Positions 16,462-24,615 of a DNA stretch of 64,000 nt are shown here, piece after piece. Below the pieces are notes generated by a model. That model had not been told where the DNA came from. It worked only from the letters and a program-made list of their open reading frames with translations, and made no database searches. The translations under genes were made by a program, and so were the position numbers. This stretch comes from Ardenticatenaceae bacterium (lineage in GTDB: Bacteria; Chloroflexota; Anaerolineae; Promineifilales; Promineifilaceae): the NCBI GenBank assembly GCA_020634565.1, contig JACKBN010000020.1, forward strand, positions 32,426 through 96,425. Reading direction: 5' to 3'. Position 1 is the first letter of the stretch. Each line of letters opens with the position of its first letter.

Positions 16462-16646
16462 TTGTAAATTTCGTATGATGAACAGTTTAGCGGGCGAATC
16501 TGGAGAAGTTATGGAGAAGTGTGGTAGATAGTTTGCAAATGATGCCGGTTGGGCGACAGCGTGAGAAGGGCAGCAACTGCCGGTCGCCGTTTGGGGGAAA
16601 CGGCCGTAACCAATTCATGGTTTTCAAGTGCTCGGAGGTCACCAAT

Positions 16647-16691
16647 AGGGCGACGCACATCTGTGGTGTTTTGCTACAAGTGCGTCGCCCT
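16647..16691. terminator. Perfect 12-bp hairpin downstream of the SET gene
   Basis: AGGGCGACGCAC (16647-16658) and GTGCGTCGCCCT (16680-16691) form a perfect stem with a 21-nt loop, 12 bp beyond the SET-domain gene stop on the minus strand. No clear U-tract follows. It is either a terminator or a dispersed palindromic unit. The rest of the 361-bp gap 16343-16703 holds one ACGGCCGT copy and the leader inverted repeat, and no gene. Confidence 0.5.
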
Positions 16692-16703
16692 GACTCAAGG
16701 TGG

Positions 16704-17300
16704 TTAGGCGGGATGGGTTGGGGTGTTGTGCAGGGCCTGAACGGAGCGGAAGTTGCCTAGCGCCAGATCTTGGGTAACGGCCGTTTGTGTTTCTTCGTCC
16801 AGGTAGCGCCAGAGGGGCTGTTCCAGACTGTTGAGCTGGCCCAGGGCGGCGCTGAGTTGGGCATCCCATTGGTGAACGAGGGCGGTGAAGTCAGACGGCC
16901 GTATGCTGCCACGGCAGGCCGCATGGCCACAGGCGCAGGGCATGTCGTAGGGCAGATTGAATTGGCCGTAATCATCGGTGATTTCTTCGCCTGGCTGGAT
17001 GTCGCGCACGGCAATCTCAAAGCCGTAGCCGGTGCTCAGGGCATTACTCTGACAGCTGTGGTTTACGTATCGGGCAATGTCCCAGCTCAGCAGGCGAGAG
17101 CCGTCTTTTTCAACCGTGCTGTACTTGTCCAGAATGGGCTGGTAGATGTCGGCGGTAAGCAGGGGGTGGTCGGCGGGAAGAACAATTTCCAGTGCATCCT
17201 GGACGTAAACGATGGTGCCTTGGGGGATGAAGGTGGTGGCAAAAACGCCAAAGCCAATCGAGGGGCTGATGTAGCGTAATTCGGTTGCCGGATGAATCAT
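16704..17300 (-). CDS. SET-domain protein (putative protein-lysine methyltransferase)
   Basis: 198 residues from ATG 17298-17300 (MIHPATELRYISPSIGFGVFA); an upstream frame to 17366 is open but lacks a good start. Core SET motifs are present: G-x-G-F-A (SIGFGVFAT), RYVNHSCQSNA (the NHSCxxN AdoMet-binding/pseudoknot motif), GEEITDDYG (the EL/ITxDY motif), and a post-SET-like zinc cluster CACGHAACRG. SET proteins transfer methyl from AdoMet to lysine side chains; the bacterial targets are mostly unknown. The C-terminal 50 residues are helical and unique. Between the exporter operon and the carotenoid cluster it stands alone. Confidence 0.85.
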   Translation of the reverse strand: MIHPATELRYISPSIGFGVFATTFIPQGTIVYVQDALEIVLPADHPLLTADIYQPILDKYSTVEKDGSRLLSWDIARYVNHSCQSNALSTGYGFEIAVRDIQPGEEITDDYGQFNLPYDMPCACGHAACRGSIRPSDFTALVHQWDAQLSAALGQLNSLEQPLWRYLDEETQTAVTQDLALGNFRSVQALHNTPTHPA

Positions 17301-17441
17301 AGAGTTGCTTGTCTTGCTCCTTGTTCTTGCAAAAGAACGAAAAAAGTTTCTCGCAGTATAGCGCAACTGAGGCGCTTTTCAAGCAATTTGGACGCAACGG
17401 GAACGGCCGTTTTTGCGTACAGTTTGCCAGGAGTGTGAGAA

Positions 17442-17882
17442 ATGATTAACCAATGGCGAACGCGTGAAGGTGATCTGTTTATGGCTTCGATTGTGGCTGG
17501 AATTCTGGCGGCTGGCGGGCTGATGTGGTTGTTTCGCCTGCACTTTTTTCTGGCGCTGATTGTCTTTTTAATCGTCTTTGTGTTTACCTTTGACCGGACG
17601 CGTCTTTACCACAAAACAATGGTGAAAGTGTTTGCCGCTTCCTTCGCAGATACGCGTCAAATTGTGCACAATGTCCTCAAGGAAAAAGGATTGCCGTTCT
17701 TGCCTATGGGCAGCGATCAATACCTGATCGAGGATGAGGTGAGCATTAAGTTGATGCCCTTTAATAAGCAAGGATTTCAAGGAACGGCAGTTTCCCTCAT
17801 TCCCCAAAACCACGAGAGCCAGCAACTCATCTTCAGCCTGCGCAACAAGCTGGATGAAGCCTTTCGTCCGCGTGGTTTGTGA
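17442..17882 (+). CDS. Small membrane protein of unknown function
   Basis: 146 residues. Two closely spaced hydrophobic segments (about 16-29 and 31-50: AGILAAGGLMWLF and FFLALIVFLIVFVFTF) form a hairpin, followed by a soluble C-terminal domain of about 90 residues (FADTRQIVHNVLKEKGLPF...LIFSLRNKLDEAF). No family was recognised. GTGTGAGAAATGATT precedes the ATG with a weak ribosome site. It converges with the oxidase gene of the carotenoid cluster, 4 bp apart. Coding quality is good, with no motif suggesting a shadow. Confidence 0.65.
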   Translation: MINQWRTREGDLFMASIVAGILAAGGLMWLFRLHFFLALIVFLIVFVFTFDRTRLYHKTMVKVFAASFADTRQIVHNVLKEKGLPFLPMGSDQYLIEDEVSIKLMPFNKQGFQGTAVSLIPQNHESQQLIFSLRNKLDEAFRPRGL

Positions 17883-17886
17883 GACC

Positions 17887-19350
17887 CTACGCCAAATCTT
17901 CTAACACCAATTCAGCCGCCACCTTGCCGGAGAGTGTGACCATCGGGACGCCGCCGCCAGGGTGGGTGGTGCCCCCGGCAAAATAAAGCCCTGCAATTTG
18001 GTTGGAGCGGTTGTGCGGCCGTTTAAAAGCAGCCCAACGTGAATTTGGGGACGCGCCATACAGCGCTCCCTGCCACGCGCCGCTGCCTGCGGCCAAATCG
18101 TGCGGCGTCAAAATCTGCTCGGTAACGATGTGATCTCGCACGTCAAAGCCAAAGTTAGCAATTTTTTGCAGGATGAGATCGCGGTAATTTTGTTGGTTCG
18201 TGTGCCAATCGAAACGGCCGTCTAGCGGCGGCGCGTTGACCAGCACAAACCAGTTTTCGCCACCCTCCGGCGCGTGCTCTGGGTCGGTTTTGCTGGTGAT
18301 GGCGATGTAGATGGTGGGATCATCTGGCGGTTGGCCTTGCGCAAAGATGGCCTCAAATTCGGCCGGGTAATCCGGCGAGAAGAGTATGTTGTGGTGCGCC
18401 AGTTCGGGAAACTGCTTGTTGATGCCCAGCAGGAGGATGAAGCCGGAGCAAGATGGGTCGAATTGTGAATTGTGAATGGTGGATTGTGAATTTTTAAGTA
18501 AGTGTTTTTGGGTGGTGGTGACGTCGAGGTTGCTGACGACGGCCGTTCCCTTTACTTTTTCCCCGTTTTCCAGGATGAGGTGGGAGAAACGGCCGTTAAC
18601 CACCCCGATTTCCTGCACGCCGCAGTTGGTATGAATCGTCACGCCCAGTTCCTTGGCCAGCCTGGCCATCGCCTGGGCAATGGCGTAGATGCCGCCGCGC
18701 GGGTACCAGACGCCGCCGTTCAGCTCCACGTGGGCGATGACGTTGAGTGTGGCCGGGGCCAGGTATGGGCTGCCGCCGACGTAGGTGGCAAAGCGGCCCA
18801 AAAGCTGCCGCAGCTCTGGCGATTGCACATGATTTTCAATCGCCTGCTGCATCGTGCGCAGGCCGTCAATCTTGAACCAGTCTGGGAAGGGCACGCGCAG
18901 AAAACTGCGCCAGGTAGGTGGTCGGTCGTAGATGAAGACGGGGCCGGTGATGCGGTGAATTTGCTCAGCGTAGCGCAAATACTTCTCATAGCCAGCCACA
19001 TCTTCTGCGGCGATTTTGCGGATTTGCGTGGCCATCGCTTCCGGGTTTTCCTTGGCGTCGAGGACGGTGCCGTTAGGGTAAAAGTATCGTGTCAGCGGAT
19101 CGACGGGTTCGAGCGTGAGGTAATCTTCTAGGCGGCGTCCGGCGCTGGTGAATAGCTCCTCAAACACGTGCCGCATGGTGATTACCGACGGGCCAATATC
19201 CCAGCGGAAGCCGTCGGCCTCGATTTGGCCCATCTTGCCACCCACTTGTGGGTTCTTTTCGTAAATCGTGACGCGCTGCCCGGCGGCCGCCAGCCGGATG
19301 GCTGTGCTCAGTCCGCCGATGCCTGCGCCGATGATGAGGATTTCGTTCAT
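17887..19350 (-). CDS. CrtI-family carotenoid oxidoreductase, second copy
   Basis: 487 residues. N-terminal FAD/NAD-binding GxGxxG (IIGAGIGGLSTAIRLAAAG, then YEKNPQVGGKMG) and C-terminal GLYFAGGTTHPGGGVPMV are the phytoene-desaturase family signatures. As it accompanies a separate CrtI at 22892 and a CruF-like hydratase, it probably acts later in the pathway: 3',4'-desaturation (CrtD-like) or ketolation/oxidation; sequence alone does not decide. An unusual insert around residues 284-294 (NSQSTIHNSQF) is encoded by a GTGAATT-type repeat at 18464-18500, as if an intergenic repeat entered the frame. Last gene of the carotenoid run. Confidence 0.82.
   Translation of the reverse strand: MNEILIIGAGIGGLSTAIRLAAAGQRVTIYEKNPQVGGKMGQIEADGFRWDIGPSVITMRHVFEELFTSAGRRLEDYLTLEPVDPLTRYFYPNGTVLDAKENPEAMATQIRKIAAEDVAGYEKYLRYAEQIHRITGPVFIYDRPPTWRSFLRVPFPDWFKIDGLRTMQQAIENHVQSPELRQLLGRFATYVGGSPYLAPATLNVIAHVELNGGVWYPRGGIYAIAQAMARLAKELGVTIHTNCGVQEIGVVNGRFSHLILENGEKVKGTAVVSNLDVTTTQKHLLKNSQSTIHNSQFDPSCSGFILLLGINKQFPELAHHNILFSPDYPAEFEAIFAQGQPPDDPTIYIAITSKTDPEHAPEGGENWFVLVNAPPLDGRFDWHTNQQNYRDLILQKIANFGFDVRDHIVTEQILTPHDLAAGSGAWQGALYGASPNSRWAAFKRPHNRSNQIAGLYFAGGTTHPGGGVPMVTLSGKVAAELVLEDLA
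18464..18500. repeat. Short-period repeat inside a reading frame
   Basis: AATTGTGAATTGTGAATGG followed by TGGATTGTGAATTTTT repeats a 7-8-bp GTGAATT/GTGGATT word. The style is that of the intergenic repeats of this window, yet it lies in frame within the CrtI-like oxidase and adds about 11 residues (NSQSTIHNSQF) at a point where the family is variable. Confidence 0.65.
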
Positions 19351-19351
19351 A

Positions 19352-19430
19352 GGTAATTGGGGAGATTGGAGACTGGAGATTGGAGATTAAAAAGTCTCCA
19401 GTTTCTAATCTCCAATCTCCAATCTCCTGC
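19352..19430. repeat. GGAGATT heptad repeat forming a hairpin
   Basis: GGAGATTGGAGACTGGAGATT and following units up to 19393 are inverted as AGTCTCCAGTTTCTAATCTCC up to about 19426, giving a long imperfect stem. It lies between the glycosyltransferase and the second oxidase and supplies the last codons of the glycosyltransferase (RRLEIGD). The same family occurs at 48798, 52316 and 55036. Confidence 0.75.
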
Positions 19431-20517
19431 CTTTCCACTCTGCCGTGCCGTGCCGCTGCCACTGAATTGATTGGAAGGCGATGCGGGTCATCATCAGGAC
19501 GGAGATGGGCATGAGCAGGGCATCAAGGGGGCGTTGGTGGGTGAAAACGGCCGTTCCGCCCCGCAACACCACGCCAGCCAATCCCAAACCCAACGGCCAC
19601 ACATCCAAAGTGGTGGCAAACCAGAGCCAGGGAAACAGAAAAATGATCCAGTGAAATACGGTCGAGAGCAGCAAAAAAGGGATGCTGTTGCCGTGCCCGG
19701 CCAGAATATTTTTGGCAAAGCCCGCCCGTACTTCTGGCCAATTTTGGTACATGCGGCAGCTTACCAGCCGGTTGCCATCGGCCATGCGCAGCCGCAATTT
19801 GTGCGCTTTGATAGCTTTGGCCAGGGCTACATCCTCGATGACGTTGTTGTGAACGGCCGTATGCCCCCCCACTTTTTCATACGCCTCGCGCCGGAACAGC
19901 AAGCATTGCCCGTTGGCAGCGGCGAAGGCGGGCAGATTTGTGTAATGCACCGGCAGGATAGGCAGATAACACAAAATGGCAAAGCTCATGAGGGGCACAA
20001 CGAGTCGTTCTGGCCAGGTTTCTGTTTGCTGCGTGGGCCAGACGGTGAGCAGGTCGGCCTGCTCGGTTTGGGCCAGGGCCAGCAGCGCCGCCAGCGCGTT
20101 AGGTGCCCAGCGCACGTCCGCATCTGCGAAGAGCAAGTACTCCCCGGTGGCGGCCTGGCTGAGCTGGTGACAGGCCCAATTTTTGCCCAACCAGCCGGGT
20201 GGCAGCGGCGTGCCAGACAGCAACCGGAAGCGGGCGTCGCCATTAGCGGCTTGGGTGGCGATGGCTCCGGTGCCGTCGTCGGACTGGTCGTCGAGGAGGA
20301 TGAGTTCAAAGTTGGTGACCGTTTGCGCCAATAAAGCCCGAATCGTTTGGCCGATAACGACCGCTTCGTTACGCGCTGGTATCAAAATAGAGAGTTTGGG
20401 CTGCTGCGCCAGTTGGGTTGCCTTGAGGCGGGGGAAGAAGAGGAAGTTGGAAACGGCCGTTATCCCCAAAATCAGCAGTGCGAATGAAGTGAATCCCCCG
20501 AGTATCGTTAAAATCAT
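19405..20517 (-). CDS. Family 2 glycosyltransferase, probably for carotenoid glycosylation
   Basis: 370 residues from ATG 20515-20517, which overlaps the stop of the upstream gene (ATGA); a longer open frame to 20604 is antisense-derived. One N-terminal helix (MILTILGGFTSFALLILG), a GT-A domain (KLSILIPARNEAVVIGQTI, LLDDQSDDGT, LLFADADVRW with the metal-binding DxD-like acid, EDVALAKAIKAH) and three to four C-terminal membrane helices resemble CrtQ/CruC-type carotenoid glycosyltransferases. The position between carotenoid genes supports a hydroxy-carotenoid as acceptor, but a lipid acceptor is possible. Confidence 0.8.
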   Translation of the reverse strand: MILTILGGFTSFALLILGITAVSNFLFFPRLKATQLAQQPKLSILIPARNEAVVIGQTIRALLAQTVTNFELILLDDQSDDGTGAIATQAANGDARFRLLSGTPLPPGWLGKNWACHQLSQAATGEYLLFADADVRWAPNALAALLALAQTEQADLLTVWPTQQTETWPERLVVPLMSFAILCYLPILPVHYTNLPAFAAANGQCLLFRREAYEKVGGHTAVHNNVIEDVALAKAIKAHKLRLRMADGNRLVSCRMYQNWPEVRAGFAKNILAGHGNSIPFLLLSTVFHWIIFLFPWLWFATTLDVWPLGLGLAGVVLRGGTAVFTHQRPLDALLMPISVLMMTRIAFQSIQWQRHGTAEWKGRRLEIGD

Positions 20518-21116
20518 GGGTTTGTTTTTTTGCGGCGACGAGACGGCCGTTTTCCCAAATCCGCCCGGTGATTGTACGCCAGTAACCCCATCTGCACCGC
20601 CCACACGCCCAGTAAAACTGGGTCATCGAACCAGACGAGCAGCGCGATGAGCATGCCCACCATTGTCAGCATCACCGCCCAGCCGGACGGCGTGATGAGC
20701 AGCGTAAACAGAATCAGCAGCGAGAGTGAAATGGGCGGCATTGTCCAAATGGTGATGCCGATCCAGACGCCAAATGCGGAGGCAATCGCTTTGCCCCCGC
20801 GCCAGTTGAGAAAAGGTGAAAAAGTGTGTCCTAAGGGTGGGGCCAACGAAATTGGAATGAGCGGCCAGCCTTCCACGCCAAAAATGTGTACTGCCAATCC
20901 CAGCGGCAGCGCCCCCTTCGCGATATCCAACATGAGCGCCAAAATGAAAGGCGGCATCCCGCCCGCGCGTAGCACGTTGGTCGCCCCAGGATTTTTGTCG
21001 CCGAATTGGCGAATATCTTTGCCCAGCATTAATTTGCCCACCCAAACAGAAAACGGCAGCGCGCCGAGCGTAAAACCGAAGAGGGTCCAGAGGAGGGTGG
21101 GGAGGAGTTGGTTCAT
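20514..21116 (-). CDS. plsY: PlsY-family acyltransferase
   Basis: 200 residues with several membrane helices. It shows the three PlsY motifs: SVWVGKLMLGKDIRQFGDKNPG followed by ATNVLRAGG, GHTFSPFLNWRGGKAIASAFG, and the late conserved segment near AYNHRADLGK. PlsY transfers an acyl group from acyl-phosphate to glycerol-3-phosphate. The gene lies inside the carotenoid operon, overlapping the glycosyltransferase start by 4 bp. It may be the housekeeping enzyme or one recruited to acylate a carotenoid glycoside; finding a second plsY elsewhere in the genome would favour the latter. Confidence 0.85.
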   Translation of the reverse strand: MNQLLPTLLWTLFGFTLGALPFSVWVGKLMLGKDIRQFGDKNPGATNVLRAGGMPPFILALMLDIAKGALPLGLAVHIFGVEGWPLIPISLAPPLGHTFSPFLNWRGGKAIASAFGVWIGITIWTMPPISLSLLILFTLLITPSGWAVMLTMVGMLIALLVWFDDPVLLGVWAVQMGLLAYNHRADLGKRPSRRRKKTNP

Positions 21117-21165
21117 AAGAAAGTGTGCAAGTGAGCAAGTGAACTGATTACCGATTACTGCTTAC
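21117..21165. repeat. CAAGTGA / GATTACTG short-period repeat
   Basis: AAGTGTGCAAGTGAGCAAGTG followed by GATTACCGATTACTGCTTACTG fills the space between the PlsY gene and the CruF-like gene and enters the latter's last codons. Same word family as 21898, 22795, 49275 and 52400. Confidence 0.6.
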
Positions 21166-21964
21166 TGAATACCGAGCGCCAGCCTAGCCAAACAAATAAA
21201 CCCATCACCGTGCCGCCGACGAGGGCGGGGCCGACCAGACCCCAGAAGAAGAGCAGGCCGAATGTTTCCAGAAACCAGGTGATGGTGTAGATGATCAGCA
21301 GCGGGCGGGCGGGTAGATTTTGCGGTCGGATGAGGGCGGTGAGCAGTACGGCCGTTCCTAACCATCCCACATAATTGACCCAGGGAATACCAAAATAGCC
21401 GCTGGGTTCATGCCAGACCCACAATCCCCAACTAACCATTTGCGGATCGAGAAACAAATCCCAGGCGGTGAAGGCTAGTCCGGCCAGCAGCAGGTACAGC
21501 CAGCGATTGTTGGCCCATCTGCCGGGCAGCTGCGCTTGCATGAGACGGGCCACGACCCAGGCGGCGGGCAGCATCATGAACCAGGCGAAGGGAATAAGTA
21601 CTGGCACGTGGGCAATTTGCGGCTGCATCAAATCGGTGTAGCTGTAGCTGCCGAAGGGGAAGCCGGTGGTGGAGCCGAGCCATTCTACAAACAGGGTCAG
21701 TGCAGCGATGAGTACGGCCGTTCCCATCGTTTTGGGCCAGCCCCAGGAATCACGCACCATTAGGAAAACGGCCGTTGCTTGCAGCAACACGCCCAACGTC
21801 AGCCCCAGCGGAATGATTTCCGGCCCCCAAATCCACTTCATGATGGGCAGGCTGATCATGGCCAGCACCCAGAGGGCGATGAGGGTGGTGGTTAGAGATG
21901 GGGAGCCGGTAATCAGTGATCGGTAATCAGTAATCAGTTGCGGTTGGACTCGTTTGCTTTCCAC
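21155..21964 (-). CDS. CruF-like carotenoid 1',2'-hydratase (DUF422 family)
   Basis: 269 residues, seven or so membrane helices. Family hallmarks are TLFVEWLGSTTGFPFGSYSY, FAWFMMLPAAWVVA, AWDLFLDPQMVSWGLWVW and FGIPWVNYVGWL. CruF and bisanhydrobacterioruberin hydratase add water to the psi-end of carotenoids, giving the hydroxyl that is later glycosylated, which fits the glycosyltransferase two genes on. The annotated GTG start follows the cyclase stop by 3 bp; residues 6-25 (VQPQLITDYRSLITGSPS) come from an AATCAGT repeat, so the functional start might be later. Confidence 0.8.
   Translation of the reverse strand: MESKRVQPQLITDYRSLITGSPSLTTTLIALWVLAMISLPIMKWIWGPEIIPLGLTLGVLLQATAVFLMVRDSWGWPKTMGTAVLIAALTLFVEWLGSTTGFPFGSYSYTDLMQPQIAHVPVLIPFAWFMMLPAAWVVARLMQAQLPGRWANNRWLYLLLAGLAFTAWDLFLDPQMVSWGLWVWHEPSGYFGIPWVNYVGWLGTAVLLTALIRPQNLPARPLLIIYTITWFLETFGLLFFWGLVGPALVGGTVMGLFVWLGWRSVFSKQ
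21898..21948. repeat. CAGTGATCGGTAATCAGTAA repeat at the CruF-like gene start
   Basis: The words CGGTAATCAGT and GTAATCAGTTG are repeated here and translated as QLITDYRSLIT at the N-terminus of the CruF-like protein. It is another case of a short-period repeat overlapping coding sequence. Confidence 0.55.
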
Positions 21965-21967
21965 TTT

Positions 21968-22789
21968 TTATTTTTCACTCGTTACGGGTAGCCGGTTGAT
22001 ACGCCATTGGGAGACGGCCGTTTTCATCTGTGCCAACCGTTCCTGACTTTCTGTTGCTAAAAACAGCGTCATGCCGAAGGTGACCAGGACGTTGGTGATG
22101 AGGAAGAAGAGAAACTCTTCAAAGGGCAGAATGCCGCCAAGATACCAATTTAGCGTTTGGGCCGGGTCAATGGTCCAGATGCCGTCGTAGATGGCCAGGG
22201 CGTCGGCAGCAGCGAGGAAAAGGGTGGGGGGTACCAGTCCCAGCAGCACGATTTTACGGTGCTGCCACAGAATATCGCCGCCAAAGCCTACTTGCAGCAT
22301 GATGGGCAGCAGCGCCCAGGCTAGAATCAGGGCCATGTAGGTGCCGGGTGCCCAACTGGTGACCAGGATAGCAACCATGATGACCCAAATAATGCCTAAA
22401 ATGGTGAGGGCGGTGTAACGGAAACGGCCGTTTTCCCATCCCTTCTGCACTGTGTCCGGCTGACGCCGCAGCCAAAACAGCAGCCACAGCCCCGTCATGA
22501 TTGGCTGCACAAGGAAAAAGGTGTACTCCTCGATGGGCACATAGCCGAATACAATGCCGGTCACCTTCGCCTGGTCGTACCACCAAACGGAAGTTGCCAC
22601 CAGATAGTTATCCCACGGCGTGGTGTAGACCAAAGCCATTGCCAAATGCAGCGCCAAAATCGCATAAGGTGGATAGCTGGCAAAGCACCGGGGCACCTGG
22701 CGGCCCAAACGGGCATCGCGCCAGGTAAGCCCCAGCAATATCACAATGGGAATGGCCAAGAAGAGGCTGAGAAAGCCGAAGTAGGTCAT
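21968..22789 (-). CDS. Lycopene cyclase, fused CrtYc-CrtYd type
   Basis: 273 residues with two homologous three-helix halves, each with the cyclase motif: PWDNYLV...FGYVPIEEYTFFLVQP in the first half and AIYDGIWTIDPAQTLNWY...GILPFEEFLFFLITN in the second. In actinobacteria the halves are separate CrtYc and CrtYd; here they are fused as in archaea and some Chloroflexota. It cyclises the ends of lycopene to beta-rings. Together with the CruF-like hydratase, a monocyclic gamma-carotene derivative (one ring, one hydroxylated end) is the natural expectation. Confidence 0.88.
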   Translation of the reverse strand: MTYFGFLSLFLAIPIVILLGLTWRDARLGRQVPRCFASYPPYAILALHLAMALVYTTPWDNYLVATSVWWYDQAKVTGIVFGYVPIEEYTFFLVQPIMTGLWLLFWLRRQPDTVQKGWENGRFRYTALTILGIIWVIMVAILVTSWAPGTYMALILAWALLPIMLQVGFGGDILWQHRKIVLLGLVPPTLFLAAADALAIYDGIWTIDPAQTLNWYLGGILPFEEFLFFLITNVLVTFGMTLFLATESQERLAQMKTAVSQWRINRLPVTSEK

Positions 22790-22794
22790 GTTTT

Positions 22795-22900
22795 TCCGTT
22801 ATCGGTAATCCGTTATCGGTAATCCGTGAACCGTGAACGGTAATCGGTAAGCGTTTTTATCGTTTACCGACCACCGATTACTGATTACCGTTTACCGAAC
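22795..22900. repeat. CGGTAATC short-period repeat with inverted half
   Basis: CCGTTATCGGTAATCCGTTATC and AATCCGTGAACCGTGAACGG are followed by ACCGACCACCGATTACTGATTA, so the two halves can pair over about 40 bp. It lies between CrtI and the cyclase in the carotenoid operon, overlapping the last codons of CrtI. It could protect or punctuate the polycistronic mRNA. Confidence 0.7.
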
Positions 22901-24391
22901 ACTGACAGGCGCGCCCATGATCAAATCTTCCGCAATTTTGCTGGAGGAGAGCACACCGGGCAAACCTGCGCCGGGGTGCGTACCTGCACCGACAAAGTAG
23001 AGATTGTCGATATCTTCCGAGCGGTTGTGCGGACGGAACCAGGCCGACTGCGTCAAAATTGGTTCGACGGAGAAGGCGGAGCCGAGATGGCTGTTGAGAT
23101 TCCCCTGGAAGTGGCGGGGGTCAATGTGCCGCTCGGTGACGATGTTGGCCTGCAAATCGGGCAGGTAATTGTCTTCCAGAAACTGCATGATGGCGTCGCG
23201 ATATGGCTTGGCCGTTTTGTCCCAGTCGATGCCGGAACCAAGGTGCGGCACGGGGGACAGGACGTAGAATCCTTCGTGCCCTTCGGGCGCAATGCTGGGG
23301 TCCGTCGTCGTGGGCATGTGTAGGTAAAGCGAAAAGTCATCGGACAGCTGCTTGTTTTTGAAGATGTCTTGTAGCAACCCTTTGTACCGTTCGCTAAGAA
23401 TGATGTTGTGGTGGGCCAGATGGCCGTCGTTGTACCGCTTTTTCGTCCCAAAATAAATCACAAAGAGGGACATGCTGTAGCGCGTCAGGTTTTTGTAGCG
23501 GAAGTCGGAGTTGCGCAGGCTGCGGTTTTTGCTGTCGATGAGTTGGGTGTAGGTGAAGGCGACATCAGCGTTGGAGATGACGTGGTCGGCATAATGCACG
23601 GTGCCGTCCTTGAGACGAATGCCAGTGGCGCGTTTGTTTTCTACGAGAATTTCATCTACTTCGGCGTTGAGGTGGAAACGGCCGTTTAACTCCTCAATCA
23701 AGCGTCCAAAGGCACGTACTAAGGCTCCGGTGCCGCCCATCACGTAATGCACACCCCATTCCCGCTCCAGGTAATGGATCATGGCGTAAATGGAGGTGGT
23801 GTCGAACGGGTTGCCGCCCACCAGCAGCGGATGGAACGAGAAGCAGCGGCGCAAAAATTCATTCTCGATGAACTGCGAGGCGTAATTGTAGACCGTTTTG
23901 TGCGACTGCAAGCGCAGCAGGTCAGGAATGACGCGAATCATGTCATTGACAGACAAAAATGGTTGGTCGGCCAGCTCCACGAACCCTTTTTCAAAGATCG
24001 CTTTGGTGGTAGCCATAAACCGCTTGTACCCTTCACGGTCGGCCCGGTTCCACTTCTCAATCTGGTTGAGGATGAATTCTTCGTCGTTGTTGTAGTCTAG
24101 ATAACGGCCGTTATGGTCAAAGATGCGGTAGAACGGATCGCAGGCCACAAACTCCACGTAATCTTCCCGCTTGCGCCCCGCCAGCTCAAAAATATCGTCG
24201 AACATGAACGGCGCGGTGATGACCGTCGGGCCAGCATCAAACTTGAAGCCGTCTTGCTCAAAGACGTAGGCCCGGCCACCGGGCTGGTCCAATTTCTCAA
24301 AAATATCGACCTGGTAACCTTGTGCGGCCAGCCGTGCGGCTGCGCCCAAACCACCAAATCCACTGCCAATGATGATAACTTTTTCTTTCAT
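22892..24391 (-). CDS. crtI: Phytoene desaturase
   Basis: 499 residues from ATG 24389-24391. The N-terminal FAD-binding motif VIIIGSGFGGLGAAARLAAQG with FEKLDQPGGRAYVFEQDGF and the C-terminal NLYFVGAGTHPGAGLPGVLSS are the bacterial CrtI signatures, and the length matches the family (about 490-510). It converts phytoene to lycopene or neurosporene with FAD. It follows crtB by about 225 bp that include a hairpin, and precedes the cyclase by a repeat. Confidence 0.93.
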   Translation of the reverse strand: MKEKVIIIGSGFGGLGAAARLAAQGYQVDIFEKLDQPGGRAYVFEQDGFKFDAGPTVITAPFMFDDIFELAGRKREDYVEFVACDPFYRIFDHNGRYLDYNNDEEFILNQIEKWNRADREGYKRFMATTKAIFEKGFVELADQPFLSVNDMIRVIPDLLRLQSHKTVYNYASQFIENEFLRRCFSFHPLLVGGNPFDTTSIYAMIHYLEREWGVHYVMGGTGALVRAFGRLIEELNGRFHLNAEVDEILVENKRATGIRLKDGTVHYADHVISNADVAFTYTQLIDSKNRSLRNSDFRYKNLTRYSMSLFVIYFGTKKRYNDGHLAHHNIILSERYKGLLQDIFKNKQLSDDFSLYLHMPTTTDPSIAPEGHEGFYVLSPVPHLGSGIDWDKTAKPYRDAIMQFLEDNYLPDLQANIVTERHIDPRHFQGNLNSHLGSAFSVEPILTQSAWFRPHNRSEDIDNLYFVGAGTHPGAGLPGVLSSSKIAEDLIMGAPVSVR

Positions 24392-24542
24392 GATTTCGCT
24401 TTTCTGGGAGTACATCCCAGGCTAAAGTTGGGGGATGTTTTACTCTACCCCGCTGGTAAAATGATATTTTTGCAGCAGGAAAAAGTGATGGCTCCACCCT
24501 TTTCCCTACTTCCCTCTTTTTACTTCGATTAAATAAGTTTAT

Positions 24543-24600
24543 AGAAGTTCAACTTTTGGCTAATTACGGCGTTGCGTCGTTGAGAAAAAGTTGAACTTCT
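24543..24600. terminator. AGAAGTTCAACTTTT inverted repeat
   Basis: AGAAGTTCAACTTTT (24543-24557) pairs with AAAAGTTGAACTTCT (24586-24600), loop 28 nt, just downstream of crtB on the minus strand. A near-identical stem stands at 52850-52882 behind the E1 gene, so this is a dispersed palindromic unit that may serve as a terminator. Confidence 0.6.
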
Positions 24601-24615
24601 CTCTTAACACCGTAT

